Shown: piece after piece, positions 34,237 to 43,014 of the stretch
Position numbering within the stretch: position 1 is the first letter of the stretch
Layout: each line of letters opens with the position of its first letter
Assembly (NCBI GenBank): GCA_023249105.1
Contig: JAHFDG010000013.1
Coordinates: forward strand, 47,499 to 111,498
Length of the DNA: 64,000 nucleotides
From: Candidatus Methanoperedens sp.
Lineage (GTDB): Archaea > Halobacteriota > Methanosarcinia > Methanosarcinales > Methanoperedenaceae
Reading direction: 5' to 3'
Translations under genes and position numbers: made by a program
Notes under the pieces: model-generated
The model's database searches: none
Seen by the model: the letters and a program-made list of their open reading frames with translations, nothing else
Told to the model about the DNA's origin: nothing

Positions 34237-35811
34237 ATGGTAAAAGAAAAAAAAGATTTATTTGTGCAATTGTTGCCATTTCCATCAACGTTCACAGATA
34301 AACAATTTGATGAATATCGAAAATCTTTTAGAGAAAAGTTAGGAAAAGATGGCCAAGTTGAGTTAGGAAAAGATGGCCAAGTTGAGTTTTCATTAAATGA
34401 GGACGGATTTGGAATTACCTTAAATACAATTATCATATCAAATGAAAGTTTTACTCCTCCTAATGACTATTTTAAATCGGTTACTTTAAAAAAAGATGAT
34501 GAAAAAAAAGATATTGATTGTTTAGATAAAGAGCTTTTTGTAAAGTCACAATTTTATAGAAAAATATATTATAGTAATAAGCCAATAATGCAACTGCCAA
34601 AAATACAATTTTCTGGAAAGAGTGGATTTTATATATATATAAATATATCAAACTCGATCGAGCCAGAATTAAATAATTTGTTTATACACACTTTTACACT
34701 AACGACATTCAACCCTGAAAAAGAACCGTCCAAAGATAACTATGTTAAGCTTTCAAACAAAGATGTGATTACTCTCTCAAATTGGTGCGCAAAGACCTTT
34801 GATAAAGAAAAGGTCAGTAAAGAATCATTTTGGAAAAACATATTCGATGATTTAGCACAAACTACAGAGGATGATGTGGATACTAAAAGCGTGGACGATA
34901 CCTTTAGGTCAATTCAATTTTGGGGTAATAATAAAAAGTACAAAGAATTACATGATGCGAGAAACATAATTAAAAATGATATTGACCATGAAGATTTAAC
35001 TAGCATGTATTACTTTTATTCTATCCTAACACATGAATTCAAGTTAGGGCTTTTAAGAAGACATTTAAAAAATATAATCGAAGTTATGGGTTATTGTCAA
35101 TCGATATCTGATGCTTATTTCGATGTTTTTTATGGAAATGTCTGTTTGGAAGTCACAATTATGCCTAAAAACGAGAGATTTAAACAAATAGGCCATGACT
35201 CGGAAGAATTTAGAATTTGGGAGATATTAGCATTACAGAAATACATAGCAAAAAAAATGCAGTTTAAGCCAGAGTCATTTAACAGCTTAGATAATTTTTT
35301 TGATTTTAGTATATTTACAAAAAAATTAGAAAAAGGGAGTAGCTGGATTGAGTATGCAAATTATTTACAAAAAGATACTGGAATACAATTTTATTTTAAC
35401 AGGCTTCGGAAACAATTTGAAAGGGAAGAAAGAGAAAGAGGAAGTAAATTACAAAAATTAAATATTTTAATAATAGTATCTATATTTATATCCATGGTAA
35501 CTTTTTTCCTATCACCATTATATAGCAAATCAATAATAGGAGTTAATTCGACGAACGACTTGTATAGTAATATTATCTACACAAGTTATAATCCTGAATT
35601 TAAGGTGATATCATTAGCAATTTTGATTACAGCTCCATTTTATCTATATATATCCTCTCCTAAAACCTCTAAATCAAAAGGGATTTTAAAAGAAATTTTG
35701 AGAATTTTAAAGGAAAATCTAGTATTTTGTTTAATATTATTTATCTGGTTAGGTCTAATTTTTATTTATAGTTATAAATTTTTTATTAATATTTATAAAA
35801 TCTGGCTATGA
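34237..35811 (+). CDS. Unrecognised 524-aa protein with three C-terminal membrane helices
   Basis: About 400 soluble residues precede three membrane helices (LNILIIVSIFISMVTFFL, VISLAILITAPFYLYI, LVFCLILFIWLGLIFIYSY). The soluble part is lysine- and aspartate-rich, helical in its second half (HEFKLGLLRRHLKNIIEVM, RLRKQFEREERERGSKLQ), with no catalytic motif I recognise. An eight-residue unit, LGKDGQVE, is repeated twice near residue 35. The gene starts three bases after the GlmS-like gene and its stop overlaps the next start (ATGA), so all three are one operon. The architecture is that of a membrane effector or sensor. Confidence 0.65.
   Translation: MVKEKKDLFVQLLPFPSTFTDKQFDEYRKSFREKLGKDGQVELGKDGQVEFSLNEDGFGITLNTIIISNESFTPPNDYFKSVTLKKDDEKKDIDCLDKELFVKSQFYRKIYYSNKPIMQLPKIQFSGKSGFYIYINISNSIEPELNNLFIHTFTLTTFNPEKEPSKDNYVKLSNKDVITLSNWCAKTFDKEKVSKESFWKNIFDDLAQTTEDDVDTKSVDDTFRSIQFWGNNKKYKELHDARNIIKNDIDHEDLTSMYYFYSILTHEFKLGLLRRHLKNIIEVMGYCQSISDAYFDVFYGNVCLEVTIMPKNERFKQIGHDSEEFRIWEILALQKYIAKKMQFKPESFNSLDNFFDFSIFTKKLEKGSSWIEYANYLQKDTGIQFYFNRLRKQFEREERERGSKLQKLNILIIVSIFISMVTFFLSPLYSKSIIGVNSTNDLYSNIIYTSYNPEFKVISLAILITAPFYLYISSPKTSKSKGILKEILRILKENLVFCLILFIWLGLIFIYSYKFFINIYKIWL
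34339..34386 (+). repeat. Perfect 24-base tandem duplication in coding sequence
   Basis: Two identical 24-base units (34339-34362 and 34363-34386) encode LGKDGQVE twice. An in-frame, exact duplication points to recent slippage or a true length variant. Confidence 0.9.
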
Positions 35812-36602
35812 CCCTTTTAAAATTATGTAAAACATCGGTAAGTAAAGCACTACAGTATATAAAAGAGCATGAATTTCAGCCTACAGCTATATATTACAAA
35901 CAAAATGATAATCTTGTTTCTGATTGCGATATAAAATTGCAGAACTTAATTTTAGAGACATTACTCCAAGAATCGCCAGAAGAATTTATGCTTTACTCTG
36001 AAGAATTAGAGAAACCAAAGATTTTTCCAAATCCAAAATATAAAGTTATTTTAGATCCTCTGGATCAAACCTCATCTTTTATTTACGGAAATTTAGAATT
36101 TACCTCTACCTCAATATTAATATTGGATATGGAAAATAATCCAATAGGCGCTGTCGTAGGAGATATAAATGATCAAAAAATATATTATGCTAATAAGAAT
36201 GGCGCTTGGTATAATCGTAAAAAAATAAGACCGTCAGAGAAAACAGATTTATTAGAAGCAAAAATTGCAGTTTATGCAGAAAAATATTCCCGAAAATATC
36301 TATATAACAAAATTATTTTTCCTTTGATGGAGCGCGGCGCGCGGGTGGTAAACAACGGAGGCTCTTTATTTGCCTGCCGTGTAGCTGATGGTAGATTTCA
36401 TGCTGCTTTAGAGCCTAAACCTGTAGGCTTGTATGAGTTTGCTGGCGCGTATATTGCAGAAATGGCAGGATGTATAGTCACAGATATAGAAGGAAACAAA
36501 ATTGATTATAATCCAGAGCAGAAAAGTACGTATATTGTAGCCTCTAATCTCGATGTACACAAACAAGTTTTAGGAATCTTTGAAAAACAGAGATACTATT
36601 AA
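35808..36602 (+). CDS. Inositol monophosphatase/CysQ-family phosphatase
   Basis: A 264-residue member of the Li+-sensitive phosphatase superfamily. SDCDIKLQNL (metal-binding aspartate, replacing the usual TxxD), YSEELEKP (the glutamate of motif A) and LDPLDQTSSFIYG (DPxDxT, normally DPIDGT) form the two-metal site; YEFAGAYIAEMAGCIVTD replaces the usual WDxAAxxLIxxEAGG, so the WD aspartate is absent. Substrate may be an inositol, sugar or adenosine phosphate. It shares a four-base overlap with the 524-aa gene. Its end overlaps the convergent gene at 36570 by 33 bases. Confidence 0.8.
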   Translation: MTLLKLCKTSVSKALQYIKEHEFQPTAIYYKQNDNLVSDCDIKLQNLILETLLQESPEEFMLYSEELEKPKIFPNPKYKVILDPLDQTSSFIYGNLEFTSTSILILDMENNPIGAVVGDINDQKIYYANKNGAWYNRKKIRPSEKTDLLEAKIAVYAEKYSRKYLYNKIIFPLMERGARVVNNGGSLFACRVADGRFHAALEPKPVGLYEFAGAYIAEMAGCIVTDIEGNKIDYNPEQKSTYIVASNLDVHKQVLGIFEKQRYY

Positions 36603-37187
36603 TACTACTATCATGAATACAATCCAAATACCAAAATAATTAAAATCAACATAACTATAAAATGCTAATATTGCTATCAAGAGTGCAATCCATATTCCTA
36701 TTATAAACCCAGGAATGATAACTTTAAACCAGTTACTTGAAGAAAAACTCGCTAAGCCTAAGGTTCTAACAGATTTAAATCGGCTTTTAGATGCATGTGA
36801 CTCTTTGGGTTTCATTAGTTCTAATACATCTTGTGTTGTTCGTATTTCAAAATGATGACTTTCCTTGATTATTTTTTCAAGTTTTTCAAGTCTCGATTCG
36901 TATATTTCTTGATGTTTTAGAATCCTTCGATACTGTGCTCCATAGCCTACAGAAATTAAAATTCCAATAAATCCCATTATAAAACTAAACCCAATTTTTA
37001 ATATTTTGTCTGTTATATAATTTGTCGAAATAATTGTTATGACAACAGACATCATAGTTATGGTTGCGATGATGCTGTTTTTTAGCGAATCTGTTTTCAT
37101 TTTATCTTCATGAAAATAGTGCTGGGTCGCAAGCTCATATTCTTTAAGAGCAATATCTAAATCTTTATCATCTTTTATATCGGCCAC
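36570..37187 (-). CDS. Four-helix membrane protein with cytoplasmic coiled coil
   Basis: A 205-residue protein. A charged helix (DLDIALKEYELATQHYFHEDKMK) precedes two membrane helices (NSIIATITMMSVVITIIST and IGFSFIMGFIGILISVGYG), then a coiled coil (RRILKHQEIYESRLEKLEKIIKE) and two more helices (WFKVIIPGFIIGIWIALLIAILAF, GIWIVFMIVVLIVSLF). The layout recalls SLATT or RipA-like small membrane proteins, but I cannot assign it. AT-rich like the three genes it converges on. Confidence 0.65.
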   Translation of the reverse strand: MADIKDDKDLDIALKEYELATQHYFHEDKMKTDSLKNSIIATITMMSVVITIISTNYITDKILKIGFSFIMGFIGILISVGYGAQYRRILKHQEIYESRLEKLEKIIKESHHFEIRTTQDVLELMKPKESHASKSRFKSVRTLGLASFSSSNWFKVIIPGFIIGIWIALLIAILAFYSYVDFNYFGIWIVFMIVVLIVSLFFKDS

Positions 37188-37251
37188 GGTTATTTAATAT
37201 TGATTCATGATATATAATATCATTCATTTTTTCAGAAACAAAAGCTCATAT

Positions 37252-37260
37252 CTTATATAC
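37252..37260 (+). promoter_or_regulatory. TATA box of dapL
   Basis: CTTATATAC centred about 29 bases before the ATG, so the transcript would start within a few bases of the start codon (nearly leaderless). Confidence 0.55.
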
Positions 37261-37284
37261 AATAAATAACATCCAGAAGCCCGT

Positions 37285-38442
37285 ATGGTCACATACGCCG
37301 ACAGGATAAACTCACTACCCCCTTATTTATTCGCAGCCATCGACAAGGCAAGAGCCGAGTCTATCAAGAAAGGCGTGGACGTCATCAACCTGAGCATAGG
37401 CGACCCTGATTTACCTACGCCACCACATATCGTGGAAGCCATGAAAAAATCCCTTGATAATCCTGCCCGCCACCGTTATCCGTCGTATGAGGGAATGCTC
37501 TCCTTTAGAAAAGCGGCAGCTCAATGGTACAAAAAGACAATGAACGTTGACCTTGACCCTGAAAACGAGGTTCTCACGCTCATAGGTTCAAAAGAGGGAA
37601 TAGCCCATATCCCGCTTGCATTCCTGAACCCCGGTGATACTTCACTTGTTCCTTCCCCCGGATATCCTGTTTACAATATCGGCTCAATCCTCGCTGACGG
37701 CAAACCCTATATGATGCCTCTCCTTGCAGAGAATGATTTTCTGCCCGACCTTGACGCAATTCCCGCTCATATCGCGAAAATAGCAAAGCTCATGTTTATA
37801 AATTATCCCAATAATCCCACTTCAGCTATAGCTTCAATAAAATTTTTCGAAGAAGTTGTGGATTTTGCGAACGAGAATGGAATCATAGTGATTCACGATA
37901 ATGCATACTCGGAAATGACCTTCGATGGTTACAAAGCGCCCAGTTTCCTCAACGTCAGCGGGGCAAAGGACGTGGGCATTGAAGTGCATTCCCTCTCAAA
38001 AACATATAACATGACCGGCTGGAGGCTCGGTTTTGCGGTCGGGAACAGCGATATACTTGCAGGACTCGGGAAGGTGAAATCAAACGTGGATTCAGGCGCA
38101 TTCGAAGCAGTTCAGGAAGCGGGCATTGCTGCACTTTTGGGCCCGCAGGATTGCGTCCGCGAAACGAATCTGGTATACAGGGAAAGGCGGGATGCGCTTC
38201 TTGCCGGCCTGAAGAGCCTTGGGCTTCCCGTAAAGCCGCCCAAAGCCACGTTCTATGTCTGGGCGCATGTAAACGGCAGCTCTTCGGAATTTGCGAAGAT
38301 GCTTCTTGAAAAGGCAGGGATTGTTGCCACGCCGGGCGTGGGTTTTGGTGAATCCGGCGAAGGGTATGTCAGGTTTGCCCTGACGCAGTCGGTAGACAGA
38401 ATAAATGAAGCGGTTGAAAGAATGCGTAAACTGGATATTTGA
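37285..38442 (+). CDS. dapL: LL-diaminopimelate aminotransferase
   Basis: A 385-residue class I/II aminotransferase. ADRINSLPPYLFAAIDKA and INLSIGDPDLPTP are characteristic of DapL-type enzymes; IHDNAYSEMTFDG and SLSKTYNMTGWRLGFAVG carry the PLP aspartate, tyrosine and catalytic lysine. It converts tetrahydrodipicolinate directly to LL-diaminopimelate for lysine synthesis, as in methanogens. GC content returns to the core level here, just after the AT-rich cassette. Confidence 0.9.
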   Translation: MVTYADRINSLPPYLFAAIDKARAESIKKGVDVINLSIGDPDLPTPPHIVEAMKKSLDNPARHRYPSYEGMLSFRKAAAQWYKKTMNVDLDPENEVLTLIGSKEGIAHIPLAFLNPGDTSLVPSPGYPVYNIGSILADGKPYMMPLLAENDFLPDLDAIPAHIAKIAKLMFINYPNNPTSAIASIKFFEEVVDFANENGIIVIHDNAYSEMTFDGYKAPSFLNVSGAKDVGIEVHSLSKTYNMTGWRLGFAVGNSDILAGLGKVKSNVDSGAFEAVQEAGIAALLGPQDCVRETNLVYRERRDALLAGLKSLGLPVKPPKATFYVWAHVNGSSSEFAKMLLEKAGIVATPGVGFGESGEGYVRFALTQSVDRINEAVERMRKLDI

Positions 38443-38573
38443 ATGGGAAAAGTGAAAATTGAATGACTTTTGATACATAAAAGGCAAAATCTATCTATAA
38501 TCAGTATAAGTTGAGAAGTATTATGCGTTTAAATAGAAACACTTTTCAAGTATTTCTTTCATGGATGTGAGTA

Positions 38574-39488
38574 ATGGAAATAGAGCAACTTCTAGCCGAG
38601 CGCGCAAGAATGGTGGATTCAGAACTGCCAAACCTGCTCACGGAAATAAAACCGCCTGAGCTTGCAGCCGCTGTCGCCTATGCAATAGCTTCAAAAGGAA
38701 AACGTATCAGGCCTGCCCTTGTCACACTGGCGTGCGAGGCTGTGGGCGGTACTGCAAAAGATGCGTGTTTTGCAGCCGCTTCTATTGAATTAATACACTC
38801 ATCATCTCTCGTGCTTGACGATGTAATAGACAAATCCGAGAAAAGGCGTGGACAGTTCACGATTCATACGCTGTGGGGCAACGACATGGCTCTCCTCACG
38901 GTGCAAATCCTTGCCGCCCTTTCACTTAAAATCGCAGCGCGCGACCCGAGACTCATCCATGCCATCGCTGATTCATTGTTCTGCATGGGCGAAGGTGAAG
39001 CCATGGAACTTGTTGATTTTGCCAAAGATAAAAAGAGTTATCTTGAGCTTGCTTTCAGGAAAACAGGTTCGCTTTTCAGTTCAGCAGCCGAGGTGGGAGC
39101 CCTCGTAGGCGGGGGAGATGAAAAACAGATTCATGACCTTACAGAGTTCGGGAACCATATCGGTCTTGCCTTCCAGATACGCGATGACATCCTTGACTGC
39201 ATTTCAAAAGAGGAAGACATTGGCAAACCTGTGAAAAAAGACCTTTTCATGGGAAGACCATCCATTGTACTGCTTGATGCCATTAATTCAGGCATTTCAA
39301 TTGATATGATGATGAAATGCAATAACGGAGAGCTTATGCATCTTGTCGCGAACTCCATTGAATATGCGCAAAAAACCGCAAGAGAAGAAATCGAGCTTGC
39401 AAAAAACCATATTGATAACCTCGATGAAACCTTTGCAAAAACAAAACTCAAAGAACTGGGTGAGTATATAATAAACCGAAGCAAGTAG
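38574..39488 (+). CDS. Isoprenyl diphosphate synthase (GGPP/FPP type)
   Basis: A 304-residue polyprenyl synthetase. LVLDDVIDKSEKRRG contains the first aspartate-rich motif and RDDILDCISKEEDIGKPVKKD the second, with GKRIRPAL as the IPP-binding segment. It condenses IPP onto allylic diphosphates for archaeal lipid side chains. The usual FARM is DDxxD; here the first is DDVID. A TATA-like box GTTTAAATAG lies near 38527, and a GTGAG ribosome site precedes ATG. The radical SAM gene follows after eight bases. Confidence 0.92.
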   Translation: MEIEQLLAERARMVDSELPNLLTEIKPPELAAAVAYAIASKGKRIRPALVTLACEAVGGTAKDACFAAASIELIHSSSLVLDDVIDKSEKRRGQFTIHTLWGNDMALLTVQILAALSLKIAARDPRLIHAIADSLFCMGEGEAMELVDFAKDKKSYLELAFRKTGSLFSSAAEVGALVGGGDEKQIHDLTEFGNHIGLAFQIRDDILDCISKEEDIGKPVKKDLFMGRPSIVLLDAINSGISIDMMMKCNNGELMHLVANSIEYAQKTAREEIELAKNHIDNLDETFAKTKLKELGEYIINRSK

Positions 39489-39496
39489 TAAGACCC

Positions 39497-40522
39497 ATGG
39501 AAAAGGATAATTCAGGTTCTTTTTTCAATTACCTCCCGCAAGGATGCCGTTTATGCTGCACAGGGGCAAAGATGGTACTTTTTGTTACAGGACTGTGTGG
39601 CAGGAATTGCTTTTACTGTCCGGTTTCAAATGAAAGGCGGGGAAAGGACATAATATTTGCAAATGAAAGGCGCGTGGAAAAAGATGACGACCTGATAGAA
39701 GAGGCTGTTTCAATGGACGCTCTCGGAACAGGCATAACAGGCGGCGAGCCGCTTTTGCGCCTGAAGCGTGTTATTCATTACATAAAACTCCTGAAAAACA
39801 GGTTTGGCAGTGCCCACCATATCCATTTATACACGGCGCATGCCCCCACCAAAGAAACGCTTGAATCGCTGCGGAAAGCCGGCCTTGACGAGATAAGGTT
39901 CCATCCGCCGCTTGATGTGTGGAAAAACATCAACCACACTTATTACAGGGATTCCAACCTTACTGCTCACAGACTCGGTCTTTCTACAGGAATCGAAATT
40001 CCATCTATCCAGTCCGATTTTAGCGGAATCTTATCTTTACTTCTGGAAGTTGACGGTTTTCTTAACCTGAACGAGCTTGAATTTTCAGAAACAAATGCCA
40101 GCGAGCTAAAAAAGCGTGGGTTTGCGCCTGTTGATGATGAATCATCCGCTGTTCTTGGAAGCAAAGAGGTGGCCGAATCAATAACTTACAGCAAGCTTCG
40201 TTTTTGTTCATCAAGATTCAAGGATGCTGTGCAGTTGCGGGAAAGATTCAAACGCATTGCGAAAAAATCTGCCAGGTATTTTGATGAAATAACAGATGAC
40301 GGGACTCTTGTTTACGGCGTTATCACGGGAAAATGCGTTGATACTCTCAAAGAAGCCGGTGTCACGGAAGATATGTATTCTGTCCTGGATGGTTCCATCG
40401 AAACCGCCTGGTGGATTGCTGAGGAACTGGCGGATGAGCTGAAAAAAACAGGATGCAGCGTTTCAATAATTGAACGATATCCCATGAAAAACGGGATGAT
40501 AGTTGAAAAGACGCCTCTTTAA
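39497..40522 (+). CDS. Radical SAM protein, archaeal COG2108-like
   Basis: A 341-residue radical SAM enzyme. CGRNCFYC (CxxxCxxC) binds the 4Fe-4S cluster, and GTGITGGEPLLR is the SAM-binding GGE motif. An additional cysteine pair (CRLCCTG) precedes it. The C-terminal part is unlike characterised members. The group is annotated only as related to pyruvate-formate-lyase activating enzyme. Probably co-transcribed with the prenyl synthase gene, eight bases upstream, but no functional link is clear. Confidence 0.85.
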   Translation: MEKDNSGSFFNYLPQGCRLCCTGAKMVLFVTGLCGRNCFYCPVSNERRGKDIIFANERRVEKDDDLIEEAVSMDALGTGITGGEPLLRLKRVIHYIKLLKNRFGSAHHIHLYTAHAPTKETLESLRKAGLDEIRFHPPLDVWKNINHTYYRDSNLTAHRLGLSTGIEIPSIQSDFSGILSLLLEVDGFLNLNELEFSETNASELKKRGFAPVDDESSAVLGSKEVAESITYSKLRFCSSRFKDAVQLRERFKRIAKKSARYFDEITDDGTLVYGVITGKCVDTLKEAGVTEDMYSVLDGSIETAWWIAEELADELKKTGCSVSIIERYPMKNGMIVEKTPL

Positions 40523-40566
40523 AAAATGGAAAGGTATAAACTCTTAAAATCAAATAATGGAAACTG

Positions 40567-40881
40567 GTGGTCGAACTGAGCATCGAAGGAAATGAGAAAA
40601 TCAAAACGCGCCTGACAAAATACCTGATGCGCGATGAGACTGGCATTCGAAAGTCGGTCCTGAATTTATTTCTCACCAATAAGCCTTATACCACCCAGGA
40701 TGTCTTTGAGCATCTTAAAAAAGACGGTTTTGATGTCAATTACAGGGGGGTTTCAGCCATGGTGGGTCTCATGAACACAAGGCTTGGCATCCTGAGGATA
40801 GATGTGAAAGGCGACCATAATGTCTATTCGCTCAAGGATGAGTATAAGAATAGTTTAAAAATGACTATGGACAATTATTAG
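40567..40881 (+). CDS. DUF2551-like archaeal winged-helix protein
   Basis: A 104-residue product: SVLNLFLTNKPYTTQDVFEHLKKDGFDVNYRGVSAMVGLMNTRLGIL fits the archaeal DUF2551 family, a small winged-helix domain probably binding DNA. Start is GTG at 40567; a TATA-like word GGTATAAACT lies 36 bases earlier. It converges with the MFS gene. Confidence 0.75.
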   Translation: MVELSIEGNEKIKTRLTKYLMRDETGIRKSVLNLFLTNKPYTTQDVFEHLKKDGFDVNYRGVSAMVGLMNTRLGILRIDVKGDHNVYSLKDEYKNSLKMTMDNY

Positions 40882-40910
40882 GAAAATCTTGATTCCAGGA
40901 GCCTGCCGAA

Positions 40911-42134
40911 TTATGAAACCGTGTTATGTTTAGGCAGCAGAACCATCATCATCACCGAAGCCACAAGCGCGGCTGCGCTCCCGAAAAGGAAAGGGGCGCT
41001 GGCACCTATATAATCCCATAAGAACCCTGCTATTATGCTTGAAGCAAGAGCAAGAAGCCCGGTTGCAGTATAATATAAACCTATTGCAGTCCCCCGTTTA
41101 TCCTGCGGCACCATATCAACAACGAACGCCTTGCTTACACCTTCTGTCATTGCCATATAAAAACCATATACTGCAAAGAGTATCCATATCTGGTATCCTT
41201 CGTTTGCCAGCGCAAAACCCAGATAAACAAGGGAAAATATCAGGAATCCTCCGACCATGACATTGCGGCGCCCGATCTTATCCGAAAGCATCCCGGCAGG
41301 CATGGCCGAAAAGGAATAGGTGATATTGTAGACAACATAGGTCAATACCACTATTGCAATAACAGCTATCGAACCAAAGGTCGAGGTGATTATTGAGGGA
41401 ATGCCTGAAATCTCAAAGATATTCTGGGCCCGCAGTATAAGGAAAGCATTGCTTGAATTGCCAAGCGCAAAAACTAAGGTGATCAGGAGAAAGATCTTGA
41501 ATTCGCGGCTAAAATCCGAGAGTTTGAACTTCAAACTATCCTTTTTTTCACCTTTTTTCTCGGAAACAAAGAAGAACAAAAGAATTACACTTATCAAAGC
41601 AGGTATAAAAGCGATGAGGAAAATGAGCTGGAATCTCTCGTTAAGTAAATATAAGAACAGCAGCGCTATTAGTGGCCCTATGACTGCACCCATCGTATCA
41701 AGACTCTGGTGAAAGCCAAATGCTTTCCCGCGATATTTTGCTTCTGTTGAATCCGCGATAAGAGCATCCCTTGCAGATGAGCGAAGTCCTTTCCCGAACC
41801 TGTCAAGGAAACGGGCTGCAAGAACAAAATGCCATGTGGCTGCAAATGCTAGGAGGGGTTTTGAGATGGTTGAAAGGCTGTATCCGAAAATAACATAAGG
41901 TTTCCTTTTTCCTGATTTATCTGACATCCATCCTGAAATTACTTTCATGATGCTTGCCGTGCTTTCAGCAATGCCTTCAATTAATCCGACTATTGTCATT
42001 GGCGCCCCAAGGACTGTTTTGAGGAACATGGGGATAATTGGATACAGCATCTCGCTGCTGATGTCGGTAAAAAAGCTGACAAGTCCGAGTACGAATACGT
42101 TTTTCTTTATGCCTTTGATTATGTCTTTTTCCAT
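40911..42134 (-). CDS. Major facilitator superfamily transporter
   Basis: A 407-residue MFS protein with 12 predicted helices. IIPMFLKTVLGAPMTIVGLIEGIAESTASIMKVISGWMSDKSGKRKP has the loop 2-3 motif, and DRFGKGLRSSARDALIAD matches a subgroup of archaeal and bacterial exporters (often annotated as multidrug or tetracycline-like). Substrate unknown. It stands alone. Confidence 0.85.
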   Translation of the reverse strand: MEKDIIKGIKKNVFVLGLVSFFTDISSEMLYPIIPMFLKTVLGAPMTIVGLIEGIAESTASIMKVISGWMSDKSGKRKPYVIFGYSLSTISKPLLAFAATWHFVLAARFLDRFGKGLRSSARDALIADSTEAKYRGKAFGFHQSLDTMGAVIGPLIALLFLYLLNERFQLIFLIAFIPALISVILLFFFVSEKKGEKKDSLKFKLSDFSREFKIFLLITLVFALGNSSNAFLILRAQNIFEISGIPSIITSTFGSIAVIAIVVLTYVVYNITYSFSAMPAGMLSDKIGRRNVMVGGFLIFSLVYLGFALANEGYQIWILFAVYGFYMAMTEGVSKAFVVDMVPQDKRGTAIGLYYTATGLLALASSIIAGFLWDYIGASAPFLFGSAAALVASVMMMVLLPKHNTVS

Positions 42135-42273
42135 GCGCTCACCTTAATTGCATCCCTTTTTTAAATAATGTTGTGTACAAAAAGATGTATAGTATCTCAT
42201 ACCTCACTGAAAGAGAGACCTGAAGTCATAGATTAGGTACTGATAGGACTTATTGCTGCGATATTACTTGTAA

Positions 42274-42312
42274 GGAGGCGCTGAAATGCGCTCTCCACTT
42301 TTTTTATTTTTG
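42274..42312 (+). terminator. GC-rich hairpin followed by a T tract
   Basis: GGAG-GCGC pairs with GCGC-TCTCC (one bulged base) around a six-base loop, followed by a run of eight T. It looks like an intrinsic terminator on the + strand, but no + strand gene ends nearby. Confidence 0.5.
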
Positions 42313-42365
42313 TTTATTACAATTCTCAAAGATATCTATTAGATTTAGCCGCAATTATTATATCT

Positions 42366-42386
42366 TTCATCTTACTTATAGATGAA
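42366..42386. promoter_or_regulatory. Palindrome before the DUF4258 gene, likely operator
   Basis: TTCATCT and AGATGAA flank a seven-base spacer, 16 bases before the ATG. The second DUF4258 module at 63302-63326 has a palindrome with the same spacer length. Confidence 0.5.
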
Positions 42387-42402
42387 TTGAAGATGAATGT
42401 AA

Positions 42403-42660
42403 ATGTTCAAGTACACCGACCATGCAAGAAAAAGGATGAACTCCAGAGGAATAAGCGAAAATGAAGTACAGGCAGCGGTCGAGAAAGGCGAACTGGAATT
42501 TACAAGAACAGACGAAAAAGGCAGAGGAAAAGAATATACCCATTCCATAGAACTCAAGGAAAATTATCCAAGGAAAATCATGGTCGGTTGGACTTATGAT
42601 AAAGAAGACATTCTCATACTTACCGTATATGAAATAAAAAGAAAATGGAGGCAAGAATGA
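42403..42660 (+). CDS. DUF4258 protein, putative RelE-like toxin
   Basis: An 85-residue basic protein: YTDHARKRMNSRGISENEVQAAVEKGE and YTHSIELKEN-x-PRKIMVGWTYDKEDILILTVY match the DUF4258 (RelE/HigB-like) fold of toxin-antitoxin systems. Its stop overlaps the next ATG by four bases, and the next product has a zinc finger plus AbrB-like domain, the usual antitoxin. A second pair with the same design lies at 62764-63297. Confidence 0.85.
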   Translation: MFKYTDHARKRMNSRGISENEVQAAVEKGELEFTRTDEKGRGKEYTHSIELKENYPRKIMVGWTYDKEDILILTVYEIKRKWRQE

Positions 42661-42992
42661 CAATAATCTGCGGCAAATGCAATCAGGAGATGCAGGAAGT
42701 AGAATTAAAAGAGTATGAATTCGAGGATGGCATAGTCCTGGAAAATGTCAAAGCAATGCGGTGTCCGATAGGTCATGTTACTTTTACCGAGGAACAGGCA
42801 GATATCTTAGAGAAGCGGACAGAGGACATTAAAACACATGCCTTCCGATTCATAAGGTCAATAAGCAAAAGCGCCAGGTCTCTGGTTATCCGGATTCCGG
42901 CCGACCTTGCGAAACATTTAGAGATTGATGAGAAAAGCAAAGTAGAAATGATTCCTTTAGGTAAGAAAAGATTCCTGGTCGAGATAAAGTAA
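42657..42992 (+). CDS. YgiT-type zinc-finger/AbrB-like antitoxin
   Basis: A 111-residue protein. CGKCNQEM and CPIGH give a C2-type YgiT zinc knuckle; the C-terminal half (SLVIRIPADLAKHLEIDEKSKVEMIPLGKKRFLVEI) is a SpoVT/AbrB-like DNA-binding hairpin. The ATG at 42657 is preceded by GGAGG and overlaps the toxin stop (ATGA). The fusion of a zinc knuckle to an AbrB domain is also found in the homologue at 62764-63054. Confidence 0.83.
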   Translation: MTIICGKCNQEMQEVELKEYEFEDGIVLENVKAMRCPIGHVTFTEEQADILEKRTEDIKTHAFRFIRSISKSARSLVIRIPADLAKHLEIDEKSKVEMIPLGKKRFLVEIK

Positions 42993-43014
42993 CCTCTTAG
43001 TCTCACACTAACCA

